Part shown: one piece after another, positions 1 through 8,168 of the stretch
Position numbering within the stretch: the first letter of the stretch is position 1
Layout: each line of letters opens with the position of its first letter
NCBI RefSeq assembly: GCF_000732615.1
Contig: NZ_JPGL01000026.1
Span: forward strand, 58,325-122,324
DNA length: 64,000 bases
Direction of reading: 5' to 3'
Origin: Burkholderia paludis
Lineage (GTDB): Bacteria; Pseudomonadota; Gammaproteobacteria; Burkholderiales; Burkholderiaceae
Made by a program: the position numbers and the translations under genes
Notes under the pieces: generated by a model
Told to the model about the DNA's origin: nothing
What the model saw: only the letters and a program-made list of their open reading frames with translations
Database searches by the model: none

Positions 1-189
1 ACGAAACCGAGCTGGGCGGTGGTCGCCACCGCGGATCGCGCGATCAACCCCGAGCTCGAACGCTTCATGACCCAACGCGCCGGCAGCAAGACGATCGAGC
101 TGAAATCGAGCCACGTGGCCTACATCTCGCATCCGGCCGAAGTCGCGAAGCTGATCGAACAGGCTGCCAGGAACGCCGGCAACGAGTAA
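1..189 (+). CDS. Alpha/beta hydrolase, C-terminal fragment
   Basis: Only the last 62 codons are present; the start lies upstream of the window. The frame is open from base 1 to TAA at 187-189. The pattern 'ATADRAINPELERF' followed by 'SSHVAYISHPAEVAKLI' matches the end of alpha/beta-hydrolase folds, where the late acidic residue and the His of the catalytic triad sit; His in 'SSHV' would be the catalytic one. The substrate cannot be told. Next downstream is an inverted repeat and then the DinB-like gene on the same strand. Confidence 0.75.
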   Translation, partial: TKPSWAVVATADRAINPELERFMTQRAGSKTIELKSSHVAYISHPAEVAKLIEQAARNAGNE

Positions 190-228
190 TGCCGCGCATT
201 GCCCGACTCCCCCGCGTTGACGCCAACT

Positions 229-263
229 GTACAGTAACGTATCGTTTTGAAACGTTACTGTAC
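229..263. promoter_or_regulatory. 12-bp perfect inverted repeat, candidate operator
   Basis: Arms GTACAGTAACGT (229-240) and ACGTTACTGTAC (252-263) are exact reverse complements around an 11-bp spacer. The element is AT-rich compared with its surroundings and lies 14 bp before the start of the DinB-like gene. No T-run follows, so an operator (for example for a TetR-type dimer) is more likely than an intrinsic terminator. No regulator gene of that type is visible beside it. Confidence 0.5.
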
Positions 264-277
264 GAGACCTTTCCACC

Positions 278-1084
278 ATGCACTCCCGCTTCGACCGCTT
301 TCGCAGCACCCCGCTCGGCGCCCAGCTCGAGGCCCTGATCGCGCAATCCGCGCGCTACGCCGAATTCGCGGCGCTGTCGCGCGTGGGCGTCGCCGCGATC
401 GGCGCGATCCAGCACGAGATCGCCGTCAAATTCCCCGAAATCGACACCGACACGACCGCCCGCCAGTTCTGCGGCGCGATGGTCGCGGAAGTCATGCGCC
501 GCCACGGCCACGACGTCGTGCAGGCGCGCGGGCGGCTCGACGGCACGCTGTTCAGCTATGGCGCGGTATTCAGCGCGTATCCGCAACGGCTGCCGTTCGC
601 CGGGGTCGTCGCCGCGCTGGCCCACCTGCCCGAACGGCTTGCCGCCTATGTCGCGCACGTGCCGGCCGCGCTGCGGACGCGCCGCCCGGCCGGCACGGGC
701 TTCTCGCTCGTCGAGCATGCGTGCCACCTGCGCGATCTCGACGCGGTGTTCGCGGAACGCATCGACGCCGTGCGTACGCGCGACCTGCCGGCGATCGCGT
801 CGGTCGACGGCACCGTGCTCGCCGCGCAACGCGACTATGCCGCGCAGCCGCTCGCCCCCGCCGTCGCGGCGTTCCGCACGGGCCGCGCCGCGCTGTGCGC
901 CACCGCGGCCGCGCTGACGCCCGCGCAACTCGCCCGCTGCGGGCTGCGCGACGGCCTGCGCCGCATGTCGCTCGACGAACTCGTGCGCGAACTGCTCGAC
1001 CACGACCGCACGCACGTGCTCGAACTCGACGAACTGCTCGCCGAACTCGAGCTGCCGCCCCTTCCTTCCGCGCCCGCCCCATGA
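278..1084 (+). CDS. DinB-like (DUF1993/YfiT fold) protein with N-terminal extension
   Basis: This 268-residue protein resembles DinB/YfiT four-helix proteins in its C-terminal half: 'EHACHLRDLDAVF' at about 146-158 and 'LLDHDRTHVLEL' at about 244-255 carry the His residues that form the usual metal site. The first ~130 residues form a separate, unrecognised helical region. Members are often thiol-dependent metalloproteins, but the substrate here is unknown. The gene overlaps the following hydrolase by ATGA, so the two are probably translationally coupled. The start at 278 follows the inverted repeat; the SD is weak. Confidence 0.65.
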   Translation: MHSRFDRFRSTPLGAQLEALIAQSARYAEFAALSRVGVAAIGAIQHEIAVKFPEIDTDTTARQFCGAMVAEVMRRHGHDVVQARGRLDGTLFSYGAVFSAYPQRLPFAGVVAALAHLPERLAAYVAHVPAALRTRRPAGTGFSLVEHACHLRDLDAVFAERIDAVRTRDLPAIASVDGTVLAAQRDYAAQPLAPAVAAFRTGRAALCATAAALTPAQLARCGLRDGLRRMSLDELVRELLDHDRTHVLELDELLAELELPPLPSAPAP

Positions 1085-1824
1085 TCGAGCCCACGCCCGT
1101 CGTCTTCATTCACGGTTTCATCGGCACGTTCGACGTGCACGGCTGGCACGGCCCGCATCTCGCCCCCGACCTGCTCGGCTACGGCGCGCATCGTGCGGCG
1201 CCAAGCGACGCGATCACGCTCGCCGCGCAGGTCGAGCAGGTCCGCCGCGCGGTCGACACGCACTTCGGCGCCAGGCCCGTCGATGTCGTCGGCCACTCGG
1301 TCGGCGGCGCCATCGCGATGCTGTTCGCGCATGCGCATCCCGATCGTGTGCGGCGGATCGTCAACGTCGAAGGTAACTTCACGCTCGACGACGCGTTCTG
1401 GTCGGCGTCGGTCGGCCGCATGACGCCCGGCGAGGCCGACGCGATGCTCGACGGCCTGCGCGCCGATCCGCTCGGCTGGCTGCGCGGCGCGATCGACGCG
1501 CCGTCGCCCGGCCTGCTCGATGACGCCCGTCGCTGGCTCGCGCATCAGCCCGCATCGACGCTGCGCGCGATGGGCCGCTCGGTCGTCGCGACGACCGGCG
1601 AGCCCGGCTACCTGCAGGCGCTTGCACGGGTGTTCGAGCGCCACCCGGTCTGGCTGATCGCCGGCGAACGCTCGCGTGCGGGCTGGCACGTGCCCGACTG
1701 GGCGCTCGCGCGCTGCGCCGGCTTCGACACGATCGAGCGCTGCGGGCACCTGATCCCGGCCGAGCGGCCCGCTGCGTTTCGCGACACGCTCGGGCGCATC
1801 GTCCGCGCGCCTGACAACCCGTAG
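1081..1824 (+). CDS. Alpha/beta hydrolase
   Basis: The 247-residue protein shows the classic fold signature: 'HGF' at 11-13 for the oxyanion loop, 'GHSVGG' with nucleophile Ser73, and 'CGHLIP' near residue 223 for the catalytic His. The length is normal for the superfamily. There is no signal peptide, so it is cytoplasmic. An open frame runs further upstream to 247, but the ATG at 1081 overlaps the stop of the DinB-like gene and begins exactly where the fold begins. The substrate is unknown; esterase, lactonase and haloperoxidase-like activities are all possible. Confidence 0.8.
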   Translation: MIEPTPVVFIHGFIGTFDVHGWHGPHLAPDLLGYGAHRAAPSDAITLAAQVEQVRRAVDTHFGARPVDVVGHSVGGAIAMLFAHAHPDRVRRIVNVEGNFTLDDAFWSASVGRMTPGEADAMLDGLRADPLGWLRGAIDAPSPGLLDDARRWLAHQPASTLRAMGRSVVATTGEPGYLQALARVFERHPVWLIAGERSRAGWHVPDWALARCAGFDTIERCGHLIPAERPAAFRDTLGRIVRAPDNP

Positions 1825-1911
1825 GATTCGCCGAAATATGGTTGAAAGGCCCGATTGCTAGAGTCGTCCGAACGAGGTTTCCCGGCGCACGGCGCCCGAC
1901 AAGGTCGACAC

Positions 1912-2802
1912 ATGCGAGGATCGAAGAACCTGGCGCGCGCCATCTGGCTGCTTCTGCTGCTCGCCGTTTCCGGCCCGGCTCTCGCGTTTCATGCACGCGT
2001 CATCGCGATTCCCAGTGCCGCGATGAGCGAGACGCTGAAGGCGACCGTCGTGCTGCCCGACGATTACGCGCGCGGCAACCGCGCCGACGAACGCTATCCC
2101 GTCGTCTATCTGCTGCACGGCTCGGGCGGCGACCATACCGACTGGACGTCGAACACGCACATCGCCGCGCTGGCCGACCGCTACCACGTGATCCTCGTGA
2201 TGCCCGACGGCGGGCACGAAAGCTGGTACATCGACAGCCCGTTCGACTCGGGCAGCCGCTACGAAACCTTCATCGGCAATGAAGTCGTGTCCTATGTCGA
2301 CGCGCATTTCCGCACGATCGCGACGCGGCACGCGCGCGCGATCACCGGGCTCAGCATGGGCGGCTTCGGCGCGCTGCGCATCGCGCTCGACCGGCCCGAC
2401 ACGTTCGGCGCGGTCGGCAGCATCAGCGGCGCGGTCGATCCGCGCTGCTGCGAGGACGAGCCGGGCATCGACCACGTATTCGGCGATCCGGGCCGCCATC
2501 CGTCGTTCTGGAACCGCAACGTGATCGTCGCCAGCGCCGACGCGTTCCTCCATACGCATCTCGACCTGACGATCGATTGCGGCCGCGACGACGCGTTCGT
2601 CGGCTCGAACCGCACGCTGCACGAACGGCTCGTCGCGCTCGGCGTGCCGCACGACTACGCGGAGCGGCCCGGCGGCCATACGTGGGATTACTGGGCGAAT
2701 GCGATCCGCTACCAGATGCGGTTCTTCGCGACGTCGTTCCAGCACAGCGGCTACGCATACCGCCCCGCGCCTGCCGCGCCGGGCGTCACGCGCGCGGGCT
2801 GA
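1912..2802 (+). CDS. Secreted esterase D-like hydrolase (PF00756)
   Basis: The protein has 296 residues if it starts at ATG 1912, which gives a clean Sec signal peptide ending 'SGPALA' at about residue 25; a TTG at 1855 would spoil this. 'LLHGSGG' (68-73), 'GLSMGG' with nucleophile Ser148, and 'GGHTWDYW' near 255 match the putative-esterase family that includes S-formylglutathione hydrolase and mycolyl-transferase-like enzymes. Export to the periplasm argues against the formaldehyde-detoxifying role. It lies about 80 bp before a LysR gene on the same strand. Confidence 0.8.
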   Translation: MRGSKNLARAIWLLLLLAVSGPALAFHARVIAIPSAAMSETLKATVVLPDDYARGNRADERYPVVYLLHGSGGDHTDWTSNTHIAALADRYHVILVMPDGGHESWYIDSPFDSGSRYETFIGNEVVSYVDAHFRTIATRHARAITGLSMGGFGALRIALDRPDTFGAVGSISGAVDPRCCEDEPGIDHVFGDPGRHPSFWNRNVIVASADAFLHTHLDLTIDCGRDDAFVGSNRTLHERLVALGVPHDYAERPGGHTWDYWANAIRYQMRFFATSFQHSGYAYRPAPAAPGVTRAG

Positions 2803-2884
2803 CACCCGCGCCACGCCGCCGCCGCCGCGCGGCCCGGCAAGCGCGGTGGTACGATGCGCGGGCATCGACCCTCCGACTCCCGCC

Positions 2885-3778
2885 ATGCCGCGCGACAACT
2901 TTGCGGACCTGATCGCCTTCATCGCCGTCGCGCGCGAGCGCAACTTCACGCGCGCCGCCGCCCGGCTCGGCGTATCGCAATCGGCGCTCAGCCACACGAT
3001 CCGCGCGCTCGAGACGCGCCTCGGCGTGAGGCTGCTCACGCGCACGACGCGCAGCGTCGCGCCGACCGAGGCCGGCGAGCGCCTGCTGCACAACCTCGCG
3101 CCGCGCTTCGACGAGATCGAGGCCGAGCTGGCCGCGCTCGCGGAACTGCGCGACCAGCCGGCCGGCACCGTGCGCATCAACGCGACCGACTTCGTGATCC
3201 GCACGCTGCTGTGGCCGAAGCTCGCGACCGTCCTGCGCGACTACCGCGACCTGAAGGTCGAGTTCGTGACCGACTACGGGCTGTCCGACATCGTCGCGGA
3301 GCGCTTCGACATCGGCGTGAGGCTCGGCGACCAGGTCGCGAAGGACATGATCGCCGTGCGCATCTCGCCCGACCTGAAGATGGCGATCGTCGGCGCGCCC
3401 GCGTATTTCGCCGGGCGCGCCCGCCCCGAATCGCCGCAGGATCTCGTCGCGCACGACTGCATCAACCTGCGCCTGCCCACGCACGGTGCGCTGTATGCAT
3501 GGGAACTCGCACGCGGCGACGCGTCGCTGCAGGTGCGCGTCGAAGGGCAGCTCACGTTCAGCGGCACGTACGAAATGCTCGACGCGGCGCTCGCCGGCTA
3601 CGGGCTCGCATACGTGCCGGCCGAACTCGCGGCGCCGCACGTCGCCGCCGGCCGGCTCGACAGCGTGCTCGACGACTGGTGCCCGACGTTCCCCGGCCAT
3701 CACCTGTACTACGCGAGCCGGCGGCAATCGTCGCGCGCGCTCGCGGTGATCGTCGACGCGCTGCGCCATCGCGCATGA
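2885..3778 (+). CDS. LysR-family transcriptional regulator
   Basis: The 297-residue protein has a normal LTTR layout: a winged HTH at about 5-65 ('FTRAAARLGVSQSALSHTI', 'RTTRSVAPTEAG') and a periplasmic-binding-protein-like effector domain from about 90. The start at ATG 2885 gives the usual N-terminus 'MPRDNFADLIAFIAVARE'. It is not divergent from a neighbour: the esterase lies upstream and a CMD-family gene and an aldo/keto reductase lie downstream on the same strand, so these are possible targets. The effector is unknown. Confidence 0.85.
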   Translation: MPRDNFADLIAFIAVARERNFTRAAARLGVSQSALSHTIRALETRLGVRLLTRTTRSVAPTEAGERLLHNLAPRFDEIEAELAALAELRDQPAGTVRINATDFVIRTLLWPKLATVLRDYRDLKVEFVTDYGLSDIVAERFDIGVRLGDQVAKDMIAVRISPDLKMAIVGAPAYFAGRARPESPQDLVAHDCINLRLPTHGALYAWELARGDASLQVRVEGQLTFSGTYEMLDAALAGYGLAYVPAELAAPHVAAGRLDSVLDDWCPTFPGHHLYYASRRQSSRALAVIVDALRHRA

Positions 3779-3910
3779 GCGGCCCGCGGGCCGGGCGTGC
3801 GCGCGATTCATGAATCCGGTCGATAAGTGCATGCGCATTGCCGGGGATTATCGTCAGGCACACCGGCGGCTACCATCGTCGGCGTTCCCCAACGTCTTCC
3901 GGAGCCCTCG

Positions 3911-4237
3911 ATGTCCGAACCGACCACCCCCGCGCGCCGGGCATTCGGCGCCATCGCGCCCGCCCTCGCCGACTACACCGACAACGTGCTGTTCGGCGAC
4001 GTGTGGCAGCGCGCCGGCCTGTCGCCGCGCGACCGCAGCCTCGTCACGGTCGCGAGCCTCGTATCGCTGTATCGCGTGAACGAACTGCCGTTCCACCTGA
4101 AGAAAGCGCTCGACAACGGCCTCACGCGCGACGAGCTGATCGAGGCGATCACGCACCTCGCGTTCTACTCGGGCTGGCCGACCGCCAGCTCCGCGCTGCC
4201 GATCGCGCAGCGCGCGTTCGACGAAGCCGGCGTATAA
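3911..4237 (+). CDS. Carboxymuconolactone decarboxylase (CMD) family protein
   Basis: The 108-residue protein is the size of small CMD proteins. 'LVTVASLVSLYRVNELPFHL' and 'LTRDELIEAITHLAFYSGWP' are typical CMD helices. The Cys-x-x-Cys of the AhpD peroxidase branch is absent, so a peroxidase role is unlikely and a decarboxylase or quinone-related role is open. The ATG at 3911 follows 'CCGGAGCCCTCG', which supplies GGAG. An aldo/keto reductase starts 53 bp downstream, and this pairing is common in proteobacteria, often under LysR control. Confidence 0.8.
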   Translation: MSEPTTPARRAFGAIAPALADYTDNVLFGDVWQRAGLSPRDRSLVTVASLVSLYRVNELPFHLKKALDNGLTRDELIEAITHLAFYSGWPTASSALPIAQRAFDEAGV

Positions 4238-4290
4238 GCGCGGCTGCCCTTCACTCAACCGGCGGGCACCGGCCCGCAGGGAGCAACTCC

Positions 4291-5298
4291 ATGGATTACC
4301 GCTATCTCGGGCGCAGCGCGCTCAAGGTGTCGCCGCTGTGTCTCGGCGCAATGATGTTCGGCGGCGAGACCGACGAAGCGACCTCGGCGCGCATCGTCGA
4401 CAAGGCCTTCGACCAGGGCGTGAACTTCATCGACACGGCCGACGTGTATCACGCCGGCCGCTCGGAACAGGTCGTCGGCCGCGCGATCGCGCCGCGCCGC
4501 GACAGCTGGATCGTCGCGACGAAGTTCGGCTATCCGGCCGGGCCGGACGCCGGGCCGAACCGGCAGGGCCAGTCGCGCAAATGGATCGTCGAATCGGTCG
4601 ACGCGAGCCTGAAGCGGCTCGGCACCGATTACATCGACATCCTCTATTTCCATCGCGCGCTCGCCGACGCGCCGCTCGACGAAGCCATGCGCGCGATCGC
4701 CGACCTGATCCGGCAAGGCAAGGTGCGCTACTTCGGGCTGTCGAACTTCAAGGGCTGGCGCATCGCCGAGATCGTGCGGCTTGCGGACCAGCTCGGCATC
4801 GATCGTCCGGTCGCGAGCGAACCGCTGTACAACCTCGTCGATCGCACGGCCGAGGTCGAACAGCTTCCGGCCGCCGCGCATTACGGGATCGGCGTCGTGC
4901 CGTACAGCCCGCTCGCGCGCGGCGTGCTGACCGGCAAATACGCGGTGGATGCGCAACCGCCCGCCGATTCACGCGCGGGCCGCGGCGACCGGCGGATCCG
5001 GCAAACGGAATGGCGCCCCGAATCGTTGCACATCGCGCAGCAGGTGGCCGAACATGCGGCTTCGCGCGGCACGACGTCCGTCGCGTTCGCGCTGGCATGG
5101 GTCATGAAGAACCGGATCGTCAGCTCGACGATCGCGGGGCCGCGCACCGAGGCGCACTGGGACAGCTACATCGATGCGCTGACGCTCGAACTCGGCCCGG
5201 ACGACGAACGCTTCGTCGATTCGCTCGTGCCGCCCGGGCACGCGTCGACGCATGGCTACACCGATCCCGGGTATCCGGTCGAAGGCCGTCAGGTCTGA
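4291..5298 (+). CDS. Aldo/keto reductase
   Basis: The 335-residue protein is a full-length AKR TIM barrel. 'FIDTADVY' carries the catalytic Asp and Tyr, 'WIVATKFGYP' the Lys, and 'ILYFHRA' the His. 'VPYSPLARGVLTGK' is the NADPH-binding loop of the YajO/Tas-type subgroup. It should reduce an aldehyde or ketone with NADPH in the cytoplasm; the substrate is not shown. SD 'GCAGGGAGCAA' precedes the ATG. It probably shares a transcript with the CMD gene. Confidence 0.88.
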   Translation: MDYRYLGRSALKVSPLCLGAMMFGGETDEATSARIVDKAFDQGVNFIDTADVYHAGRSEQVVGRAIAPRRDSWIVATKFGYPAGPDAGPNRQGQSRKWIVESVDASLKRLGTDYIDILYFHRALADAPLDEAMRAIADLIRQGKVRYFGLSNFKGWRIAEIVRLADQLGIDRPVASEPLYNLVDRTAEVEQLPAAAHYGIGVVPYSPLARGVLTGKYAVDAQPPADSRAGRGDRRIRQTEWRPESLHIAQQVAEHAASRGTTSVAFALAWVMKNRIVSSTIAGPRTEAHWDSYIDALTLELGPDDERFVDSLVPPGHASTHGYTDPGYPVEGRQV

Positions 5299-5371
5299 AG
5301 TCGGAACGGAAACCGGATGACGTGCCGGGCGGCTGGCCCGGCATGCGGATGGATGCGCGCACCCGGCGCGC

Positions 5372-5407
5372 GGAACCGGTGGAACCAGCGGAACCGGTGG
5401 AAGCAAT
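5372..5407. repeat. 9-bp tandem repeat, four imperfect copies
   Basis: Units GGAACCGGT (5372), GGAACCAGC (5381), GGAACCGGT (5390) and GGAAGCAAT (5399) lie head to tail. The repeat sits in the space between the 3' ends of the convergent aldo/keto reductase gene and the small gene at 5421. Such short arrays are candidate variable-number tandem repeats. No regulatory role is evident. Confidence 0.6.
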
Positions 5408-5420
5408 GAAAGCGGCGCAA

Positions 5421-5651
5421 TCAGTTGTCGCGCGCCGCCCCTCCGCCGACGGCGCGGTCGAAGCACTCCTGCGCAAGCGCCAGCTCGTCGAGCGCGCGAT
5501 CGAGACGCGACATCGCGCGGGCGTATTCGGCCGACGAACCTTCGTCGTCGCTTTCGCCGCGCACGGCGCGAAAGGCCTGATCGACGTTGCGCGTCGCTTC
5601 GACGAAGCGTTGCGCGGCCAGGGCTTCCCGCGAACGGATGTGGATCGACAT
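5421..5651 (-). CDS. Small hypothetical helical protein
   Basis: This 76-residue cytoplasmic protein is rich in Glu, Arg and Ala and predicted to be helical: 'ALAAQRFVEATRNVDQAFRA' and 'AMSRLDRALDELALAQECF' look like two amphipathic helices. No family is recognised. The start at 5651 is supported by a strong SD (GGGAGGAG, about 5 bases before ATG). A longer frame reaches 5828 but its extension has no coding character. Similar small proteins are common in Burkholderia. Confidence 0.65.
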   Translation of the reverse strand: MSIHIRSREALAAQRFVEATRNVDQAFRAVRGESDDEGSSAEYARAMSRLDRALDELALAQECFDRAVGGGAARDN

Positions 5652-5858
5652 CGACACTCCTCCCTCAGGGTTGCAGTGTGAAGCTTGCCGACATTCAGTG
5701 TGCGCGGCACGCATGTCGGCGGCGTGAACCACGGCCCGTCGGGCGGCGATGCATCGGCCGCCGCGCGGCGCGCCTCGTGCCGATTGTCCCCCCGCGCCCG
5801 CCGCTGCGCCAGGGCGGGATTGCAACACATTCCGGCGCGACCTGCGTCGCGCCTGCCG

Positions 5859-6758
5859 TCACGCGCGCCCGACGCGCGGATGCACGAGGCCGGCGAACGC
5901 GGCCGCCTCGGCCGGCGACAGGTCGAACAGATCGCCGGTGAGATCGCGCGGATGTTCGGCCGCCGGCCGGTTGCGCAACCGCGCGGCCTGCGCGGGCGCG
6001 ACATACGCGGCCGCGGTTTCCATCGGCGGCACGTCGAACAGATCGCGCGTGACGCCGCGCACGGCGTCCGTCGGCGAACGGCCGCGCAAGCGCGCGACCA
6101 GTTCGACGAAGCGATCGAAATCGCCCGCGCGCGTCGCCTTGTTCACTTCCGCGAGATCGCGCGCCTTCAGCACGCACGGCTGCGCGAGCCGCACGAAATA
6201 CGGTGCTTCGAGCTCGACCGACAGCGCGAGCGGATAGCTCTTGCCCGTTTGCTCCTTCGCGCGCCCGACGCAATCGACCACGGCCGCCCCCTGCGCGGCG
6301 CCGAGCGGCTTGCCGCTGCTCACGCTGCGCAGGTGATCGGGAAACACGCGCAACTGCGTGCCGACCGTCAGTGCGGTGGAGGACGCGCACACGAGCGCGT
6401 AGTGCTGCTCGCGGCGCCGGCCCGACGGCAGGGTCGAGCGGCTGGCGATGAACGTGTGCGGCGGCAACGGCCGCACCTGCCCGCTCGCGTCGACCCACGC
6501 ATTCCACAGCAGCGCGTCCTTGCGCTCGCCCGCGCGCGGGCGCGACGCGACCGGCGAAAACAGCGCGAGCAGCGAGCCCGTGCGATGCGCGGCGACTTGC
6601 GCGCTGCTGCCGAGCGGCTGGTTGATGCCCCACAGAAAACGCCCGCCCCCGAGCCGCCGCTCCCATTCCTTGCGGAGCACGACGGTCGGCAGTTCCTCGC
6701 CGGACTCGGTACCGATCTTGGTCCAGCAGAACGTGGGGGGGAGGTGTTTCAGTGTCAT
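5859..6758 (-). CDS. Conserved protein of unknown function, divergent from an XRE regulator
   Basis: The 299-residue protein has no signal peptide or membrane segment and I do not recognise a family. The N-terminal ~110 residues ('FCWTKIGTESGEELPTVV', 'LWGINQPLG', 'DALLWNAWV') look like a compact domain with many aromatics. The C-terminal part carries a repeated motif, 'VTRDLFDVPPME' and 'LTGDLFDLSPAE', about 50 residues apart. ATG 6758 is preferred over TTG 6761. Only about 80 bp separate it from the XRE regulator at 6837, which suggests shared control. Confidence 0.6.
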   Translation of the reverse strand: MTLKHLPPTFCWTKIGTESGEELPTVVLRKEWERRLGGGRFLWGINQPLGSSAQVAAHRTGSLLALFSPVASRPRAGERKDALLWNAWVDASGQVRPLPPHTFIASRSTLPSGRRREQHYALVCASSTALTVGTQLRVFPDHLRSVSSGKPLGAAQGAAVVDCVGRAKEQTGKSYPLALSVELEAPYFVRLAQPCVLKARDLAEVNKATRAGDFDRFVELVARLRGRSPTDAVRGVTRDLFDVPPMETAAAYVAPAQAARLRNRPAAEHPRDLTGDLFDLSPAEAAAFAGLVHPRVGRA

Positions 6759-6800
6759 CAACTATCTCGGGATACAGCCTCGCTGGTGACAGCAAGCCCA

Positions 6801-6829
6801 TTCAACAGCCGTAACTGTATAGGTATAAT
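6801..6829 (+). promoter_or_regulatory. Promoter with perfect TATAAT for the XRE gene
   Basis: A perfect -10 hexamer TATAAT lies at 6824-6829. With 17 bp spacing the -35 would be TTCAAC (6801-6806), a weak match. Transcription would begin at about 6836-6837, on or next to the ATG at 6837, and an ATG at 6828 lies inside the -10 box itself. This suggests a leaderless mRNA for the regulator. Confidence 0.5.
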
Positions 6830-6836
6830 GCATCGC

Positions 6837-7175
6837 ATGGAAGCCCCGGACCCAGATTTTCCCGTTCAAGACCTGTTGCGCCGCTTGATGGCAGATACAC
6901 GCTCGTCCAGCGAAATTGCGCGACTTTCCGGGGTCAGCCAACCAACCGTGTCGCGCCTGCGGCTGTCGAACGGGCAGCGGCTGCGCCGTAGCGCGCCATT
7001 CAATAAACTATGCAGTTTCTATGGTGTCGATACCGGGCCGTCGCGCCGCCGCTATAACGACCTGCTGCGCGACGCGATCGTCGACGCGTGGGATGGATCG
7101 GACGAGCACGGGCGCGCGTTGCTGGTCGTGATCCAGGGGTTGAAGGGATTGCAGGCGAAGGCGGACGACGGGTAA
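6837..7175 (+). CDS. Small XRE-type HTH regulator
   Basis: The 112-residue protein carries a helix-turn-helix at about 23-48 ('SSSEIARLSGVSQPTVSRLR'), then 'FNKLCSFYGV', and a ~50-residue C-terminal helical part ('RYNDLLRDAIVDAWD'). It is probably a DNA-binding repressor acting on its own promoter and on the divergent unknown gene. ATG 6837 is chosen because ATG 6828 overlaps the TATAAT box; no SD is present at either. The frame stays open far upstream without coding character. Confidence 0.7.
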   Translation: MEAPDPDFPVQDLLRRLMADTRSSSEIARLSGVSQPTVSRLRLSNGQRLRRSAPFNKLCSFYGVDTGPSRRRYNDLLRDAIVDAWDGSDEHGRALLVVIQGLKGLQAKADDG

Positions 7176-7397
7176 CCAAGGCAGACGCGGGGCGGAGCCT
7201 GCGCGCGGCCGCAACTGGAATCGGGCGGGCGAGAAAGAAGGCGCCTCGCGAATTCCCGTGAATGTCGCCTGCCCGCGCATTGCGCCGAAGTGGATCGCCT
7301 CGCGCGGCGGGCCGCATGCCCTGCGCCTTGCATCCGCCCGCCAACCCGTTCAGCGGCCCGACACCATGGAACGCTCCTCAATCCAGCCGATATCAGA

Positions 7398-8018
7398 ATG
7401 ACCAAAAACACCCGACGATTTTCTATGATCCGCGAGTTTCATCTGGCCGACTGGTTCACGCTCGGCAACGCGGTGTGCGGCACCGGCGCGCTGTTCTCGA
7501 TCATCTCGTACATCGCGTCCGGCGATACGCTGCACATCCATTACGCCAGCGGCCTGATTCTCGGCGCGCTGGTGTTCGACGTGCTGGACGGAAGAATCGC
7601 CCGCTGGCGGCAGAAATCGTCCGCGCTCGGCCGCGAACTCGATTCGCTCGCGGACGTGATCTCGTTCGGCGTCGCGCCTGCCGTCATCGGCTATGGATGC
7701 GGGATGCGGGGCTTGTACGACCGCCTGATCCTCGTGTATTTCGTGGCTTGCGGCGTATCGAGGCTGGCCCGCTACAACGTGACGGCGGAAGCGCTGTCCC
7801 AGGAGTCGGGCAAGGTGTCCTACTTCGAGGGCACGCCGATTCCGACCTCGATCGTCCTCGTGCTGTTGCTGGCCGTCGCGGCATGGTTCGACGCGATCGG
7901 CCCGAACATGTGGCTCGGCCAGATCCAGATCTGGGGCGCCACGCTGCACCCGCTGACGCTGCTTTTCGCGCTGTCGGGCTCGCTGATGATCAGCCGGATC
8001 CGCGTACCCAAGCCCTGA
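7398..8018 (+). CDS. pssA: CDP-diacylglycerol--serine O-phosphatidyltransferase
   Basis: The protein has 206 residues and several membrane segments. It carries the CDP-alcohol phosphotransferase signature D-x2-DG-x2-AR-x8-G-x3-D-x3-D, seen as 'DVLDGRIAR' followed by 'GRELDSLAD' at about 57-82. The phrase 'SLADVISFGVAPA' is typical of PssA rather than PgsA. It would make phosphatidylserine from CDP-diacylglycerol and serine in the inner membrane, on the route to phosphatidylethanolamine. ATG 7398 is used; ATG 7425 ('MIREFHLADW') is also possible. Burkholderia usually keeps another pssA with psd and ilvC on the main chromosome, so this may be a second copy. Confidence 0.85.
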   Translation: MTKNTRRFSMIREFHLADWFTLGNAVCGTGALFSIISYIASGDTLHIHYASGLILGALVFDVLDGRIARWRQKSSALGRELDSLADVISFGVAPAVIGYGCGMRGLYDRLILVYFVACGVSRLARYNVTAEALSQESGKVSYFEGTPIPTSIVLVLLLAVAAWFDAIGPNMWLGQIQIWGATLHPLTLLFALSGSLMISRIRVPKP

Positions 8019-8168
8019 CCGGGCGACCGGCGGCCGCGCGCCGTGCCGCCGGGACGCACACCGACGCGCGCGCATGGGCGTGCGCTACCGCCTTCCCTGC
8101 ACTGAATGCGCGCGCCGCCCGGCGCGCATCCGCGCGGCCGGGCCAGCCGCCGAACGAGCCGCGGCGCG

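Noticed and set aside
247..1080. In-frame extension upstream of the alpha/beta hydrolase
   Set aside because: It overlaps the DinB-like gene and its translation is Arg-rich without any domain; the ATG at 1081 with ATGA coupling is better.
5685..6836. Long frame leading into the XRE regulator
   Set aside because: It lies antisense to the unknown gene at 5859-6758 and has no coding pattern; the promoter at 6824 lies inside it.
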